This document shows, in pieces, positions 47,010 to 57,116 of a DNA stretch of 64,000 nt (its first letter is position 1; each line of letters begins with the position of its first letter). Under the pieces are notes generated by a model. The model was not told the DNA's origin and did not search any database. It saw nothing but the letters and a program-made list of their open reading frames with translations. The stretch covers positions 372,001-436,000 of the forward strand of contig NZ_FNYD01000002.1 in NCBI RefSeq assembly GCF_900109035.1. The letters run 5' to 3'. The position numbers were made by a program, and so were the translations under genes. This DNA comes from Cribrihabitans marinus. GTDB lineage: Bacteria > Pseudomonadota > Alphaproteobacteria > Rhodobacterales > Rhodobacteraceae.

Positions 47010-47179
47010 TGGGTGGCCTTCTATGGATCATCAGCGCGCTGACCGCCATTCCGATGCTGAAGCTGCTGCCGCATTTCGGCATCAACAAATACTGGGCCCT
47101 GGCCTGCGTCGTGCCCATCGGCGTGCCGCTGCTGGCCTGGTACATGGCGGTCAAGCTGCAAGAGCTGGAGAAACTGTGA
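47009..47179 (+). CDS. 56-residue membrane microprotein between nuoC and nuoD
   Basis: A reading frame of 56 codons fills the space between nuoC and nuoD exactly. Its ATG overlaps the nuoC stop (TGATG) and its TGA lies one base before nuoD. An AAGGAG site lies at about 46995-47000. The product has two hydrophobic stretches (about 2-20 and 28-48) joined by PHFGINKYW and ends with a short charged QELEKL tail. This suggests a two-pass or hairpin membrane peptide. I know no family. Tight packing and a good ribosome site argue that it is real. Confidence 0.72.
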   Translation: MGGLLWIISALTAIPMLKLLPHFGINKYWALACVVPIGVPLLAWYMAVKLQELEKL

Positions 47180-47180
47180 C

Positions 47181-48398
47181 ATGATGGACGGCTCCAAAGG
47201 CTTCGAAGACGCCCTGACCGGCGAACAGAAGATCCGCAACTTCAACATCAATTTCGGCCCCCAGCACCCGGCGGCGCATGGCGTGCTGCGGCTGGTGCTG
47301 GAGCTGGACGGCGAGATCGTCGAGCGCTGCGACCCGCATATCGGCCTGTTGCACCGCGGCACCGAAAAGCTGATGGAAAGCCGCACCTACCTGCAGAACC
47401 TGCCCTATTTCGACCGCCTGGACTACGTGGCGCCGATGAACCAGGAACATGCCTGGTGCCTGGCCATCGAGAAGCTCACCGGGGTCGAGGTGCCGCGCCG
47501 CGCCAGCCTGATCCGGGTTCTCTACAGCGAGATCGGGCGCATTCTGAACCACCTGCTGAACGTCACCACGCAGGCGATGGACGTGGGTGCGCTGACGCCG
47601 CCGCTCTGGGGGTTCGAGGAACGCGAAAAGCTGATGGTGTTCTACGAGCGCGCCTGCGGGGCGCGGCTGCACGCGGCCTATTTCCGCCCGGGCGGGGTGC
47701 ACCAGGACCTGCCGGATGCGCTTCTGGACGATATCGAGGAATGGAGCCACGCCTTCCCCAAGGTTCTCGACGATATCGACGGGCTTCTGACGGAAAACCG
47801 CATCTTCAAGCAGCGCAATGCCGATATCGGCGTCGTGACCGAAGAGGACATCCTGCAATACGGCTTCTCCGGCGTGATGGTGCGCGGGTCGGGCCTGGCC
47901 TGGGACCTGCGCCGCGCGCAGCCCTATGAATGCTACGACGAGTTCGACTTCCAGATCCCCGTGGGCAAGAACGGCGACTGCTACGATCGCTACCTGGTGC
48001 GCATGGAAGAGATGCGCCAGTCGCTGGGCATCGTCCAGCAGGCCATCGCCAAGCTGCGCGAGGAGCCGGGCGAGATCCTGGCCCGGGGCAAGATCACGCC
48101 GCCTTCGCGCACCGACATGAAGACGTCGATGGAGGCTCTGATCCATCACTTCAAGCTCTACACCGAGGGCTTCCACGTGCCGGCAGGCGAGGTCTATGCC
48201 GCCGTCGAGGCGCCCAAGGGCGAATTCGGCGTCTACCTCGTGGCCGACGGCACCAACCGGCCCTACCGCGCCAAGCTGCGCGCGCCGGGCTTCCTGCACC
48301 TGCAGGCGATGGATCATGTCGCCAAGGGCCATCAGCTGGCCGACATTGCCGCGATCATCGGCACGATGGATGTGGTCTTCGGGGAGATCGACCGGTGA
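47181..48398 (+). CDS. nuoD: NADH-quinone oxidoreductase subunit D
   Basis: NuoD (405 residues) is the 49-kDa subunit forming the quinone cavity with Nuo[22 protein letters not shown] near residue 30 is the signature, with the His that contacts quinone. [15 protein letters not shown] follows. The C-terminal [26 protein letters not shown] and DVVFGEIDR end are complete. Two ATGs (47181, 47184) precede the conserved sequence. The stop overlaps a downstream GTG start (GTGA). Confidence 0.97.
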   Translation: MMDGSKGFEDALTGEQKIRNFNINFGPQHPAAHGVLRLVLELDGEIVERCDPHIGLLHRGTEKLMESRTYLQNLPYFDRLDYVAPMNQEHAWCLAIEKLTGVEVPRRASLIRVLYSEIGRILNHLLNVTTQAMDVGALTPPLWGFEEREKLMVFYERACGARLHAAYFRPGGVHQDLPDALLDDIEEWSHAFPKVLDDIDGLLTENRIFKQRNADIGVVTEEDILQYGFSGVMVRGSGLAWDLRRAQPYECYDEFDFQIPVGKNGDCYDRYLVRMEEMRQSLGIVQQAIAKLREEPGEILARGKITPPSRTDMKTSMEALIHHFKLYTEGFHVPAGEVYAAVEAPKGEFGVYLVADGTNRPYRAKLRAPGFLHLQAMDHVAKGHQLADIAAIIGTMDVVFGEIDR

Positions 48399-48871
48399 TC
48401 CGTGGCCTTGCTCTCGTTGTGGCATGCGCCCTGGCCATGCCCGCCTCGGCACAAGGCTTCGCCGAGCTGATCGAGGAGTCCATCGGCTATACTTATGTCC
48501 GCGACAACGTCGTGATGATCGAAACCGAATCCGGCGGCGCATTCTGCAAGCTTGATGTGGCAGATGCGGATTTTGCCGCCGTGAAGAACGGCTTGCCGGC
48601 CATCGGCCCGGCGGCGACCTGCCTTCCCTATACCGTCCTGAATGGCCGGATGGACTCGTCGGACAGCCGGTCCTTCACCGACATGATCGACGAGTCCGCG
48701 GGCTATGTCGGCGTGCGCGAGGGGGTCGTGCTTGTCGAAGAGGGCACCCGCTCAGCCATCTGCCAGATCACCATCAGCGATGCCGATTTTGCCCGGTTCG
48801 AAAGCCTGGGCGAAGGCGGTGTATCGGATGCGCGCGCGGTCTGCATCCCTGTCAGCGAGCTTGAGAACTGA
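48395..48871 (+). CDS. Secreted tandem-repeat protein between nuoD and nuoE
   Basis: This product of 158 residues starts with a GTG overlapping the nuoD stop and has a Sec signal peptide (1 to about 20, ending ASAQG). The mature part is two related units of about 62 residues: the first starts [19 protein letters not shown] (about 21-83) and the second [19 protein letters not shown] (about 92-153). Each has a D-A-D-F element and two Cys at matching places, so each unit probably forms one disulfide. I do not recognise the family. nuoE starts three bases after its stop. It would be periplasmic although encoded within complex I genes. Confidence 0.75.
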   Translation: MIRGLALVVACALAMPASAQGFAELIEESIGYTYVRDNVVMIETESGGAFCKLDVADADFAAVKNGLPAIGPAATCLPYTVLNGRMDSSDSRSFTDMIDESAGYVGVREGVVLVEEGTRSAICQITISDADFARFESLGEGGVSDARAVCIPVSELEN

Positions 48872-48873
48872 AC

Positions 48874-50013
48874 ATGCTAAGACGTCTGCACCCAGACCAG
48901 CCCGAGGATTTCGCCTTTACCGAGGCGAACCGGAAATGGGCCGAGGCCCAGATTACCAAATACCCCGAGGGCCGCCAGGCCAGCGCGATCATCCCGCTTT
49001 TGTGGCGCGCGCAGGAGCAGGAGAGCTGGCTCAGCCGCCCCGCGATCGAGCATGTGGCCGACATGCTGGACATGCCCTATATCCGCGCGCTCGAAGTGGC
49101 GTCCTTCTACTTCATGTTCCATCTGCAACCGGTCGGGTCGGTGGCCCACATCCAGGTTTGCGGCACCACGTCGTGCATGATCTGCGGCGCCGAGGACCTG
49201 GTGGCCGTGTGCCGCGAAAAAATCGCGCCCAAGCCGCACGAGGTCAGCGCCGACGGCAAGATGAGCTGGGAAGAGGTCGAGTGCCTGGGGGCTTGTGCCA
49301 ACGCGCCGATGGCCCAGATCGGCAAGGACTACTACGAGGATCTGACCGCCGAGAGCTTTGGCCGGATCATCGATGAGCTGATCGCCGGCAAGGTGCCGGT
49401 GCCCGGACCTCAGAACGGGCGCTATGCCGCGGAGCCGCTCAAGGGTCTGACCAGCCTGACCGAATACGACAGCGGCCGTACACAACATAACGCGAGCGTG
49501 CAGCTGGCCACCGAGCTGGGCGACACCGTCAAGCACATCGACGGGTCCGAGGTTCCGGTGCTGACGCCCTGGCTGACTGATCGCCCCGCCACGCCAAAGA
49601 ATGGCAGGAGCGTGGACGACGCCGACCGCTCGCAAGGCCGCCCGGTGGATGAGACCGGCACCAGCAAGCAGGAGGCGCCGGCCAAAACCCGGGCCAAGCC
49701 CAAGGCCGAGGCCTCAGCCGAACCCGAGGAGCAACAGCCCGAAACGCTGACATCGGCGCGCGATGGCAAGCCGGACGACCTGAAGCTTCTGAAGGGGGTC
49801 GGCCCCAAACTGGAACAGACGCTCAACGAGCTTGGGTTCTTCCATTTCGACCAGATCGCGGCCTGGACGCCCGAGCAGGTGGCCTGGGTCGACAACCGGC
49901 TCAAGTTCAAGGGCCGGATCGACCGCGACGACTGGATCGAACAGGCAAAGACCCTCGCCGCCGGTGGCGAGACGGAGTTTTCGGCGCGTGTCAAAAAGGA
50001 CGAAGGCGACTGA
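48874..50013 (+). CDS. nuoE: NADH-quinone oxidoreductase subunit E with C-terminal helix-hairpin-helix extension
   Basis: NuoE (24-kDa subunit) holds the 2Fe-2S cluster N1a beside the NADH site. The core domain (about 1-175) has the Cys ligands in [11 protein letters not shown] and [10 protein letters not shown]. At 379 residues the protein is about twice the usual 160-240. After the core a low-complexity linker rich in Pro, Ala, Lys and Glu (about 230-293) leads to a C-terminal domain (about 296-379). That domain begins [21 protein letters not shown], a helix-hairpin-helix motif like those of DNA-binding or protein-docking domains. The following gene encodes a membrane-anchored relative of this extension. 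Confidence 0.95.
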   Translation: MLRRLHPDQPEDFAFTEANRKWAEAQITKYPEGRQASAIIPLLWRAQEQESWLSRPAIEHVADMLDMPYIRALEVASFYFMFHLQPVGSVAHIQVCGTTSCMICGAEDLVAVCREKIAPKPHEVSADGKMSWEEVECLGACANAPMAQIGKDYYEDLTAESFGRIIDELIAGKVPVPGPQNGRYAAEPLKGLTSLTEYDSGRTQHNASVQLATELGDTVKHIDGSEVPVLTPWLTDRPATPKNGRSVDDADRSQGRPVDETGTSKQEAPAKTRAKPKAEASAEPEEQQPETLTSARDGKPDDLKLLKGVGPKLEQTLNELGFFHFDQIAAWTPEQVAWVDNRLKFKGRIDRDDWIEQAKTLAAGGETEFSARVKKDEGD

Positions 50014-50045
50014 TCACCGGCAAGCGCGCTTGAAGGGAGGCTGTC

Positions 50046-50750
50046 ATGGCTGCCGACATGGACAAGACCTGTGCTGCCCTGTGCTGGGGGATGGCGGGAT
50101 TGCTGGCCCTGCTTCTGGCGATTGCCCTGGGCAATGCCGTCCCGCTGATCCTGGCGCTTTTGGTGGCGGCTCTGATCGGGCTGGGCGCGGCGCTCCTGTT
50201 GCAGCGGCTTGTCTGCAGTGGCGGGCGTAACGCCCCGGCACCATTCGAGGAAACGAAAGCGGCGGACCCGGACACGGTGGCGCCGACAGCGCCACAAACC
50301 GCTGCCGATCCCGCGCCGGCGGCCGCACCGGACCCGGGAGGGGATATCGAGATCGGATCCACCCTGCTGGCACAGGAGCAGGAACTGGCCGCGCGCAAGG
50401 GAACGTGGCGCTACGAGCCCGAGGGCAAGCAGGCCGTGAATGCACCGGCTGACACGGGCGACGGCGACCGGCCTGCAATACTGGACCGGCCGCGCGGCGG
50501 CAAGGCGGATGACCTCAAGCGGATCAAGGGGATCGGGCCCAAGCTGGAGCGGTTGTGCAACGAGATGGGCTTCTACCATTTCGACCAGATCGCCGGGTGG
50601 ACCGACCGGGAAATCGCCTGGGTCGACGCCAATCTGGTGGGGTTCCGGGGCCGCGTCAGCCGCGACGGTTGGGTGGCACAGGCCAGGACGCTGGCGGCTG
50701 GTGGCGAGACGGAATTCTCGTCGCGGGTCGACAAGGGCGACGTGTATTGA
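50046..50750 (+). CDS. Membrane-anchored paralogue of the NuoE C-terminal domain
   Basis: The 234-residue protein has two hydrophobic helices (about 10-33 and 36-55) and a Pro/Ala/Asp-rich spacer (about 60-145). Its C-terminal domain (about 152-234) is a clear copy of the NuoE extension: [34 protein letters not shown] and [11 protein letters not shown] all match in order. By hand roughly 50 of 82 aligned residues are identical to NuoE 296-379. The gene arose by duplication of the domain with gain of a membrane anchor, or the reverse. It follows nuoE by 32 bases, with a GGGAGG site. Role unknown; it may tether the NADH-dehydrogenase module to the membrane. Confidence 0.82.
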   Translation: MAADMDKTCAALCWGMAGLLALLLAIALGNAVPLILALLVAALIGLGAALLLQRLVCSGGRNAPAPFEETKAADPDTVAPTAPQTAADPAPAAAPDPGGDIEIGSTLLAQEQELAARKGTWRYEPEGKQAVNAPADTGDGDRPAILDRPRGGKADDLKRIKGIGPKLERLCNEMGFYHFDQIAGWTDREIAWVDANLVGFRGRVSRDGWVAQARTLAAGGETEFSSRVDKGDVY

Positions 50751-50770
50751 GATAGGGGAGGTGCGGGCGC

Positions 50771-50998
50771 ATGGATCGCGGCACCGAGGACAAGCTGGCC
50801 CGCAAGGGACGCCATATCGGCCTGGTGATCGCCGTCACCATGGTCCTGTGGCTGGGGATGACGCTGTTCATCGGCCCGGCGCTGGGCCTGCCGGGACGAT
50901 ATGCCCTGCTGTTCGACCTCGCGGCCCTGGCCGGCTTCGTTTATGCCGGCATCAACATCGTACAACTCTGGCGCCTGCGCCAGGACAGCCAAAGGTAG
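50771..50998 (+). CDS. DUF5337-like small two-pass membrane protein
   Basis: This protein of 75 residues has a charged N-terminus ([14 protein letters not shown]) and two transmembrane helices (about 16-38 and 44-65) ending in a basic tail. The pattern is what I recall for DUF5337, a small family found in Rhodobacteraceae nuo operons; the family name is from memory. It lies between the NuoE-domain paralogue and nuoF, five bases before the nuoF start. A GGGGAGG site precedes it. Confidence 0.75.
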   Translation: MDRGTEDKLARKGRHIGLVIAVTMVLWLGMTLFIGPALGLPGRYALLFDLAALAGFVYAGINIVQLWRLRQDSQR

Positions 50999-51003
50999 CA
51001 AGA

Positions 51004-52302
51004 ATGCTCAAGGATCAGGACCGGATCTTTACCAACATCTACGGGATGCATGACCGCAGCCTGAAGGGCGCGCAGGCGCGCGGCCACTGGGACGGGACCG
51101 CTGGCCTGATCGGCAAGGGGCGCGACTGGATCATCCAGACGATGAAGGACAGCGGCCTGCGCGGGCGCGGCGGCGCGGGGTTCCCGACCGGCTTGAAATG
51201 GTCCTTCATGCCCAAGGAAAGTGACGGCCGGCCGGCCTACCTGGTGGTCAATGCGGACGAATCCGAGCCGGGCACCTGCAAGGACCGCGAGATCATGCGC
51301 CACGATCCGCATACGCTGATCGAAGGCTGCCTGATCGCCAGCTTCGCGATGAACGCCAACGCCTGCTACATCTATATCCGCGGCGAGTATATCCGCGAGC
51401 GCGAGGTGCTGCAGGCCGCGATCGACGAGGCCTATGAGGCCGGTCTGCTGGGCCGCGACGCCGCCGGGTCGGGCTGGGATTTCGACCTCTACCTGCATCA
51501 TGGCGCCGGGGCCTATATCTGCGGCGAGGAGACCGCCCTTCTGGAAAGCCTGGAGGGCAAGAAGGGCATGCCGCGCATGAAGCCGCCTTTTCCGGCGGGC
51601 GCGGGCCTCTACGGTTGCCCGACCACGGTGAACAATGTCGAATCCATCGCCGTGGTGCCCACCATCCTGCGCCGCGGCGCGGATTGGTTTTCGGGCTTCG
51701 GGCGGCAGAACAACGCGGGCACCAAGCTGTTCGCGATCTCGGGTCACGTGAACAACCCCTGCGTCGTCGAAGAGGCGATGTCGATCTCGTTCGAAGAGCT
51801 GATCGAGACCCATTGCGGTGGCATCCGCGGCGGGTGGGACAACCTGCTTGCGGTGATCCCCGGCGGGTCGTCCGTGCCCTGTGTCCGCGGTGAGAAGATG
51901 CGCGATGCAACGATGGATTTCGACTACCTGCGCGGCGAGCTGGGCTCGGGCCTGGGCACGGCGGCGGTGATCGTGATGGACAAGTCCACCGACATCATCA
52001 AGGCGATCTGGCGGCTGTCGAAATTCTACAAGCACGAAAGCTGCGGCCAGTGCACACCCTGCCGCGAGGGCACCGGCTGGATGATGCGGGTGATGGACCG
52101 GCTGGTGCGCGGCGAGGCGGAGATCGAAGAGATCGACATGCTGTTCGACGTGACCAAGCAGGTCGAGGGCCACACGATCTGTGCCTTGGGCGACGCGGCG
52201 GCCTGGCCGATCCAGGGCCTGATCCGCAACTTCCGCGACGAGATCGAGGACCGTATCCGCGCGCAGAAGACCGGCCGCGCCAGCGCGGTTGCGGCCGAAT
52301 GA
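51004..52302 (+). CDS. nuoF: NADH-quinone oxidoreductase subunit F
   Basis: NuoF (432 residues) is the 51-kDa subunit that binds NADH, FMN and cluster N3. [17 protein letters not shown] near residue 57 binds FMN and [23 protein letters not shown] near residue 165 is also part of the flavin site. The 4Fe-4S cysteines are in [11 protein letters not shown] near 348 plus a later Cys in [13 protein letters not shown]. The start is the ATG at 51004; the longer upstream frame overlaps neighbouring genes and is a shadow. The gene is intact and typical in length. Confidence 0.97.
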   Translation: MLKDQDRIFTNIYGMHDRSLKGAQARGHWDGTAGLIGKGRDWIIQTMKDSGLRGRGGAGFPTGLKWSFMPKESDGRPAYLVVNADESEPGTCKDREIMRHDPHTLIEGCLIASFAMNANACYIYIRGEYIREREVLQAAIDEAYEAGLLGRDAAGSGWDFDLYLHHGAGAYICGEETALLESLEGKKGMPRMKPPFPAGAGLYGCPTTVNNVESIAVVPTILRRGADWFSGFGRQNNAGTKLFAISGHVNNPCVVEEAMSISFEELIETHCGGIRGGWDNLLAVIPGGSSVPCVRGEKMRDATMDFDYLRGELGSGLGTAAVIVMDKSTDIIKAIWRLSKFYKHESCGQCTPCREGTGWMMRVMDRLVRGEAEIEEIDMLFDVTKQVEGHTICALGDAAAWPIQGLIRNFRDEIEDRIRAQKTGRASAVAAE

Positions 52303-52352
52303 CCATCGGGACGACACCGGACACCGGAACGCAGAAAAAGGCAGGATAAGTC

Positions 52353-52769
52353 ATGGAACAGTTTGCGGAATACAGCCACGCCCTGTCGGCCCTGGTGCTC
52401 TTCGCCGTTGTCGTTCTTGTGATGTCGCCCTTTTCGGCGCTGGCAAAGCAAGGCGCCGGGCTGGCACCCGGAGCGACACCGAAAGAAGATTACGCGAACA
52501 AGGCCTATCGGCTGAACCGGGCCTATCTGAACGGATGCGAGACGCTTCCGGCCTTTCTGACGGTCGTATTGGCCGCGATCCTGGCCGGGGCCAGCCCGTT
52601 CTGGGTCAACCTGCTCGCCTCGCTGGCATTGCTTGCGCGCCTGGTGATGCTGTTCGTGCACCTGCAGGGTGTCGGCAAGCCGCAATCCGGCGTGCGAACC
52701 TTTGCCTATGTGGGCGGCTGGGCCTGCATGTTGTTGCTGGCCGTCCTGGCACTGGTTGCGATTTTCTGA
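52353..52769 (+). CDS. MAPEG-family membrane protein inside the nuo operon
   Basis: A 138-residue protein with four hydrophobic helices (about 8-28, 62-80, 84-102, 113-137) and an N-terminal loop DYANKAYRLNRAYLNGCETLPAFL between the first two. That loop, with its R..RA..N..E element, is the signature of MAPEG proteins, membrane homologues of glutathione transferases and microsomal eicosanoid enzymes. It is 50 bases after nuoF, the largest gap inside the operon so far. No glutathione-binding role in complex I is known to me. Confidence 0.82.
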   Translation: MEQFAEYSHALSALVLFAVVVLVMSPFSALAKQGAGLAPGATPKEDYANKAYRLNRAYLNGCETLPAFLTVVLAAILAGASPFWVNLLASLALLARLVMLFVHLQGVGKPQSGVRTFAYVGGWACMLLLAVLALVAIF

Positions 52770-52831
52770 GGCGAGCAATAGGTATGGTGAACACGGTGCA
52801 AGTGAGACGCGGCGCAAGATCGGGGCGGGCT

Positions 52832-53176
52832 ATGCGCGGGGTTGTTCTCATCGCGCTTGTCGGCGCGCTGGCCGCCACTGCCGCCTGCGGAAACCGCAAG
52901 AAGACCGATGTCCTGTTCGACGGGCAGCGCTTCCGCGCCAAGGCGGCACCTGTGGACAAGAGCCGGACGCTGGCGGATTTCGTGGTGACGGTCAACGGGG
53001 TGTCGGCCTCGCTGGACGGCGCGCGCGAGGCCGGGCGCTACCAGGGGACCCGTTACTGCATCGAGAAATACGGCAGTTCCAAGATCGCCTGGGCGCTGGG
53101 CCCCGACGCGGATCCCGCGCAACTGCGGATCGAGAACGACCGTCTGAGTTTCAGGGGGACCTGTCAGAGACCATGA
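52832..53176 (+). CDS. Putative lipoprotein upstream of the DUF5333-like gene
   Basis: From the ATG at 52832 the product is 114 residues with a lipoprotein signal, MRGVVLIALVGALAATAAC, lipobox Cys at about residue 19. An ATG at 52784 would add 16 residues, including several Arg, ahead of the signal; the shorter form is the more natural lipoprotein. The mature region contains VLFDGQRFRAKA and RYCIEKYGSSKIAWALGPD and is otherwise unrecognised. Its stop overlaps the next start by ATGA. It is likely to sit on the periplasmic side of the membrane. Confidence 0.7.
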   Translation: MRGVVLIALVGALAATAACGNRKKTDVLFDGQRFRAKAAPVDKSRTLADFVVTVNGVSASLDGAREAGRYQGTRYCIEKYGSSKIAWALGPDADPAQLRIENDRLSFRGTCQRP

Positions 53177-53661
53177 CACGGACAACCGCATACCGACCGC
53201 ACCGCCGCCTGCCGCATGCGCAGGCCCGCACCGCAACGCCGGATCGCCGGTCCGCAGCCTTGGCCGGCGCGCTTGTGATTCTCGCCGCGGCGCTGCTCTG
53301 GGCCGGGATGGCGCATGCCAAGCCGCCGCTGCGCGAGGTCGAGGAGATCGACAACGAGCTTTACTACATCGCGATCGCCAACGAGATCGACAAGCGTTGT
53401 GACGCCATCTCGGGCCGGCGGTTCAAGGCGATCAACGTGATGTGGGGCCTGAAGCGCAAGGCCAACGATCTGGGCTATTCCGACGCCGAGATCCGGGCCT
53501 ATGTCGATTCCGACGCCGAAAAGGCGCGGATGCGGCGCAAGGGCGAGGCCTATCTGTCGGCCAACGGCGTCGGCGACCGGAAACCCGAGAGCTTCTGCGC
53601 GCTGGGACGCGCGGAAATCAAGAGGAACAGCGCCATCGGCGTCTATTTGAGGGCGAAGTAA
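53173..53661 (+). CDS. DUF5333-like secreted protein
   Basis: This 162-residue protein has a long basic N-terminus (about 1-33) followed by a hydrophobic signal (about 34-55, ending AHA) and a mature domain of about 107 residues with two Cys. The segments [19 protein letters not shown] and [22 protein letters not shown] fit what I recall of DUF5333, described from Rhodobacteraceae; naming is from memory. It ends five bases before nuoG and starts inside the lipoprotein stop. The long n-region suggests that the true start might be later, but no better ATG exists. Confidence 0.73.
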   Translation: MTRTTAYRPHRRLPHAQARTATPDRRSAALAGALVILAAALLWAGMAHAKPPLREVEEIDNELYYIAIANEIDKRCDAISGRRFKAINVMWGLKRKANDLGYSDAEIRAYVDSDAEKARMRRKGEAYLSANGVGDRKPESFCALGRAEIKRNSAIGVYLRAK

Positions 53662-53665
53662 AGCC

Positions 53666-55687
53666 ATGTCAGACCTCCGCAAGATCAACATCGACGGGCA
53701 AGAGATCGAGGTGGACGGGGCGATGACCCTGATCCAGGCCTGCGAGATCGCCGGCATCGAAGTGCCGCGGTTCTGCTATCACGAGCGGTTGTCGATCGCC
53801 GGCAATTGCCGCATGTGCCTGGTCGAGGTCGTGGGCGGCCCGCCGAAACCCGCCGCCTCCTGCGCCATGCAGGTGCGCGACCTGCGCCCGGGCCCCGAGG
53901 GTCAGCCACCGGTGGTCAAGACCAATTCCCCGATGGTCAAGAAGGCGCGCGAGGGCGTGATGGAATTCCTGCTCATCAACCACCCGCTGGACTGCCCGAT
54001 CTGCGACCAGGGCGGCGAGTGCGATCTGCAGGACCAGGCCATGGCCTACGGCGTGGACTTCAGCCGGTTCCGCGAGCCAAAGCGCGCGGTGGACGACCTG
54101 GACCTCGGCCCGCTGGTCGAGACCCACATGACCCGCTGCATCAGCTGCACCCGCTGCGTGCGATTCACCACCGAGGTGGCGGGCATCACACAGATGGGCC
54201 AGACCGGGCGCGGCGAAGATGCCGAGATCACCGCCTATCTGGGCGAGACGCTGGACAGCAACCTTCAGGGCAACATCATCGACCTCTGCCCGGTGGGGGC
54301 GCTGGTCTCGAAGCCCTATGCCTTCACCGCCCGGCCGTGGGAGCTGACGAAGACCGAGAGCATCGACGTGATGGACGCCCTGTGCTCCAGCATCCGCGTC
54401 GACACCAAGGGGCGCGAGGTGATGCGTTTCCTGCCGCGCAACCATGACGGCGTGAACGAGGAGTGGATTTCCGACAAGACGCGGTTCGTCTGGGACGGGC
54501 TGCGGCGGCAGCGGCTGGACCGGCCCTACGTGCGCGAGGGCGGCAAGCTGCGGCCCGCCACCTGGCCGGAGGCGCTGGGCAAGGCGGCCCAGGCGATCAA
54601 GGGGGCGGACAAGCTGGCCGGGCTGGTCGGCGACCTGGCCCCGGTCGAGGCGGCCTATGCGCTCAAGCAGCTGGTCGAAGGGCAGGACGGCGTCGTGGAA
54701 TGCCGCACCGACGGGGCCAAGCTGCCGGCCGGCAACCGCTCGGGCTATGTCGGGACCGCGACCATCGAGGAGATCGACACCGCCGAGAGCATCCTGCTGA
54801 TCGGCACCGATCCGCGCACCGAGGCGCCGGTGCTGAACGCCCGCATCCGCAAGGCCTGGAGCCACGGCGCGCAGGTTGCTGTCGTCGGTCCCGCGGTCGA
54901 CCTGACCTATGACTACTACCATGCCGGCGACGACCGGGCCGCATTGCAGAAGGTGGTCGACATGGGCGGCGATGACGAGATTCGCGGCAAGCGGTCGATC
55001 GTCATTGTCGGGCAGGGCGCCTTGACCGAAGCGGACGGCGCCGCGGTTCTGGCCGCCGCCCAGGCGGTCGCCGCCGAGACCGAAAGCGGGCTGCTGGTCC
55101 TGCACACCGCCGCCGGCCGCGTGGGCGCGATGGATGTGGGCGCCTTGAATGACCGCGGCATGGAGGCGGTGAGCGAGGCCGACGTGATCGTGAACCTCGG
55201 CGCCGACGAGATCGAGATCGCGGAGGGTGCCTTCGTCATCTACCAGGGCAGCCACGGTGACCGGGGCGCGCATCGCGCCGACGTGATCCTGCCAGGGGCC
55301 GCCTATACCGAGGAGAACGCGCTCTTCGTGAACACCGAAGGCCGCCCGCAACTGGCTCTGCGCGCCGGGTTCGCGCCCGGCGAGGCCAAGGAAAACTGGG
55401 CGATCCTGCGCGCGCTGTCGGGCGAGATCGGCGCGACGCTGCCCTTCGACTCGCTGGCGCAGCTGCGCAAGGCGATGATCGAAGAGGTGCCGCACCTGGC
55501 GCAGGTCGACGAGGTTCCGCAGAACGACTGGCGGGCCGAGCCTCGGGGCAAGCTGGGCGATGCCGCGTTCCGGTACGCGATCGGCGATTTCTACCTCACC
55601 AACCCGATTGCCCGGGCCAGCCAGCTGATGGCCGAACTGTCGGCCCTGGCCAAGGCGCGGGGACACAGCAAGATCGCCGCGGAATGA
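53666..55687 (+). CDS. nuoG: NADH-quinone oxidoreductase subunit G
   Basis: NuoG (673 residues) is the 75-kDa subunit holding clusters N1b, N4 and N5. The N-terminal 2Fe-2S domain has [18 protein letters not shown] near residue 35. The His-Cys3 cluster is in [19 protein letters not shown] near 105, and [10 protein letters not shown] near 155 begins the N4 ligands. The C-terminal molybdopterin-oxidoreductase-like domain (about 215-600) carries no cofactor in complex I. Length fits the alphaproteobacterial and mitochondrial form, shorter than E. coli NuoG. It overlaps the next lipoprotein gene by ATGA. Confidence 0.97.
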   Translation: MSDLRKINIDGQEIEVDGAMTLIQACEIAGIEVPRFCYHERLSIAGNCRMCLVEVVGGPPKPAASCAMQVRDLRPGPEGQPPVVKTNSPMVKKAREGVMEFLLINHPLDCPICDQGGECDLQDQAMAYGVDFSRFREPKRAVDDLDLGPLVETHMTRCISCTRCVRFTTEVAGITQMGQTGRGEDAEITAYLGETLDSNLQGNIIDLCPVGALVSKPYAFTARPWELTKTESIDVMDALCSSIRVDTKGREVMRFLPRNHDGVNEEWISDKTRFVWDGLRRQRLDRPYVREGGKLRPATWPEALGKAAQAIKGADKLAGLVGDLAPVEAAYALKQLVEGQDGVVECRTDGAKLPAGNRSGYVGTATIEEIDTAESILLIGTDPRTEAPVLNARIRKAWSHGAQVAVVGPAVDLTYDYYHAGDDRAALQKVVDMGGDDEIRGKRSIVIVGQGALTEADGAAVLAAAQAVAAETESGLLVLHTAAGRVGAMDVGALNDRGMEAVSEADVIVNLGADEIEIAEGAFVIYQGSHGDRGAHRADVILPGAAYTEENALFVNTEGRPQLALRAGFAPGEAKENWAILRALSGEIGATLPFDSLAQLRKAMIEEVPHLAQVDEVPQNDWRAEPRGKLGDAAFRYAIGDFYLTNPIARASQLMAELSALAKARGHSKIAAE

Positions 55688-56070
55688 GCCGGGGCGGCCT
55701 CATCGCGACGATGCTCCTGGCGGGTTGTGCCTCGGCCGAAGAACCGGTCGAGGATGCGCCGCCGCCGGTCTACGAGGGCGTGACCACACGTTCGCTGGAC
55801 CGGAACCTGGTGCAGGTCGAGGCAAGGATGGAGGGGGTGCGGGACGCCGCCGAAATCGCGGCCTACACGCGCTGTGCCGCCGCGCTTTTCGCCCTGTCCC
55901 GCGGCCACGGGTTCGCGCGTCATTTGCGCACGAATGTGAAGGAAAAGGGTGGCGTGTGGACGGCAGATGCTGTTTACACCATCTCGCCAACCCTGCCGCG
56001 CGGATCGCGTGTCATCGACGCCCGGGTCGAGGCCGCGACCTGCAAGGAAAACGGAATACCCACGGTGTGA
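55684..56070 (+). CDS. Putative lipoprotein between nuoG and nuoH
   Basis: This 128-residue product begins [14 protein letters not shown], a lipoprotein signal with the lipobox Cys at about residue 15, followed by an acidic Pro-rich spacer. The globular part contains two further Cys ([12 protein letters not shown] and AATCKENG) and a [17 protein letters not shown] strand region. I do not recognise a family. The ATG overlaps the nuoG stop and nuoH follows after six bases, so it is translated with complex I. Probably anchored at the periplasmic face of the inner or outer membrane. Confidence 0.72.
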   Translation: MSRGGLIATMLLAGCASAEEPVEDAPPPVYEGVTTRSLDRNLVQVEARMEGVRDAAEIAAYTRCAAALFALSRGHGFARHLRTNVKEKGGVWTADAVYTISPTLPRGSRVIDARVEAATCKENGIPTV

Positions 56071-56076
56071 GGACGC

Positions 56077-57114
56077 ATGGCTGAATTCTTCAACACTCCC
56101 GGCGGCATCGCCATCATCATCCTGGCGCAGGTGCTGGCCGTGCTGGCTTTTGTCATGGTGTCGCTGCTGTTCCTGGTCTATGGCGACCGCAAGATCTGGG
56201 CCGCGGTCCAGATGCGCCGGGGGCCGAACGTGGTTGGGGTCTACGGCATCCTGCAATCGGTGGCCGACGCGCTGAAATACGTGCTCAAGGAAGTGGTCAT
56301 TCCCGCCGGGGCCGACCGCACCGTGTTCCTGCTGGCGCCGCTCACCTCCTTCGTGCTGGCGTTGATCGCCTGGGCGGTTATCCCGTTCAACGACGGCTGG
56401 GTGCTCAGCGACATCAACGTGGCCATTCTCTATGTCTTCGCGGTCTCCTCGCTCGAGGTCTATGGCGTGATCATGGGCGGCTGGGCGTCGAACTCGAAAT
56501 ACCCGTTCCTCGGCTCGCTGCGCTCGGCCGCGCAGATGATCTCCTACGAGGTGTCCATCGGCCTGATCATCATCGGCATCATCATCTCGACCGGCAGCAT
56601 GAATTTCGGCGACATCGTGCAGGCGCAGGACGGATCCTTCGGCTTCTTCAGCTGGTATTGGCTGCCGCATCTGCCGATGGTGTTCCTGTTCTTCATCTCG
56701 GCGCTGGCCGAGACGAACCGCCCGCCCTTCGACCTTCCGGAAGCGGAGTCGGAATTGGTGGCGGGCTACCAGGTGGAATATTCCGCGACGCCCTTCCTGC
56801 TGTTCATGGCCGGCGAATACATCGCCATCTTCCTGATGTGCGCGCTGACCACGCTGCTGTTCTTCGGCGGCTGGCTGTCGCCGATCCCGGGCCTGCCCGA
56901 CGGGGTGCTGTGGATGGTCGCCAAGATGGCGTTCTTCTTCTTCATCTTCGCGATGGTCAAGGCGATCACCCCCCGCTACCGCTATGACCAGCTGATGCGG
57001 CTGGGCTGGAAGGTGTTCCTGCCCTTCTCGCTGGGCTGGGTGGTCTTCGTGTCCTTCGCGGCCAAGTTCGAATGGTTCGGCGGCGCATTCGCCCGCTGGA
57101 CGGTGGGGGGGTAG
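56077..57114 (+). CDS. nuoH: NADH-quinone oxidoreductase subunit H
   Basis: NuoH (345 residues) is the membrane subunit that forms the quinone channel with NuoB and NuoD. Eight to nine transmembrane helices are visible. Conserved elements are [20 protein letters not shown] near residue 30, [17 protein letters not shown] near 147 and the acidic loop [24 protein letters not shown] near 213. Variations such as KIWA instead of KVLA are within family range. A GTG-initiated gene follows two bases after its stop. Confidence 0.97.
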   Translation: MAEFFNTPGGIAIIILAQVLAVLAFVMVSLLFLVYGDRKIWAAVQMRRGPNVVGVYGILQSVADALKYVLKEVVIPAGADRTVFLLAPLTSFVLALIAWAVIPFNDGWVLSDINVAILYVFAVSSLEVYGVIMGGWASNSKYPFLGSLRSAAQMISYEVSIGLIIIGIIISTGSMNFGDIVQAQDGSFGFFSWYWLPHLPMVFLFFISALAETNRPPFDLPEAESELVAGYQVEYSATPFLLFMAGEYIAIFLMCALTTLLFFGGWLSPIPGLPDGVLWMVAKMAFFFFIFAMVKAITPRYRYDQLMRLGWKVFLPFSLGWVVFVSFAAKFEWFGGAFARWTVGG

Positions 57115-57116
57115 TC

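Noticed and set aside
50440-51003. Extension of the nuoF frame over the two preceding genes
   Set aside because: It overlaps two better-supported genes and is Arg/Pro-rich; nuoF proper begins MLKDQDRIF at 51004.
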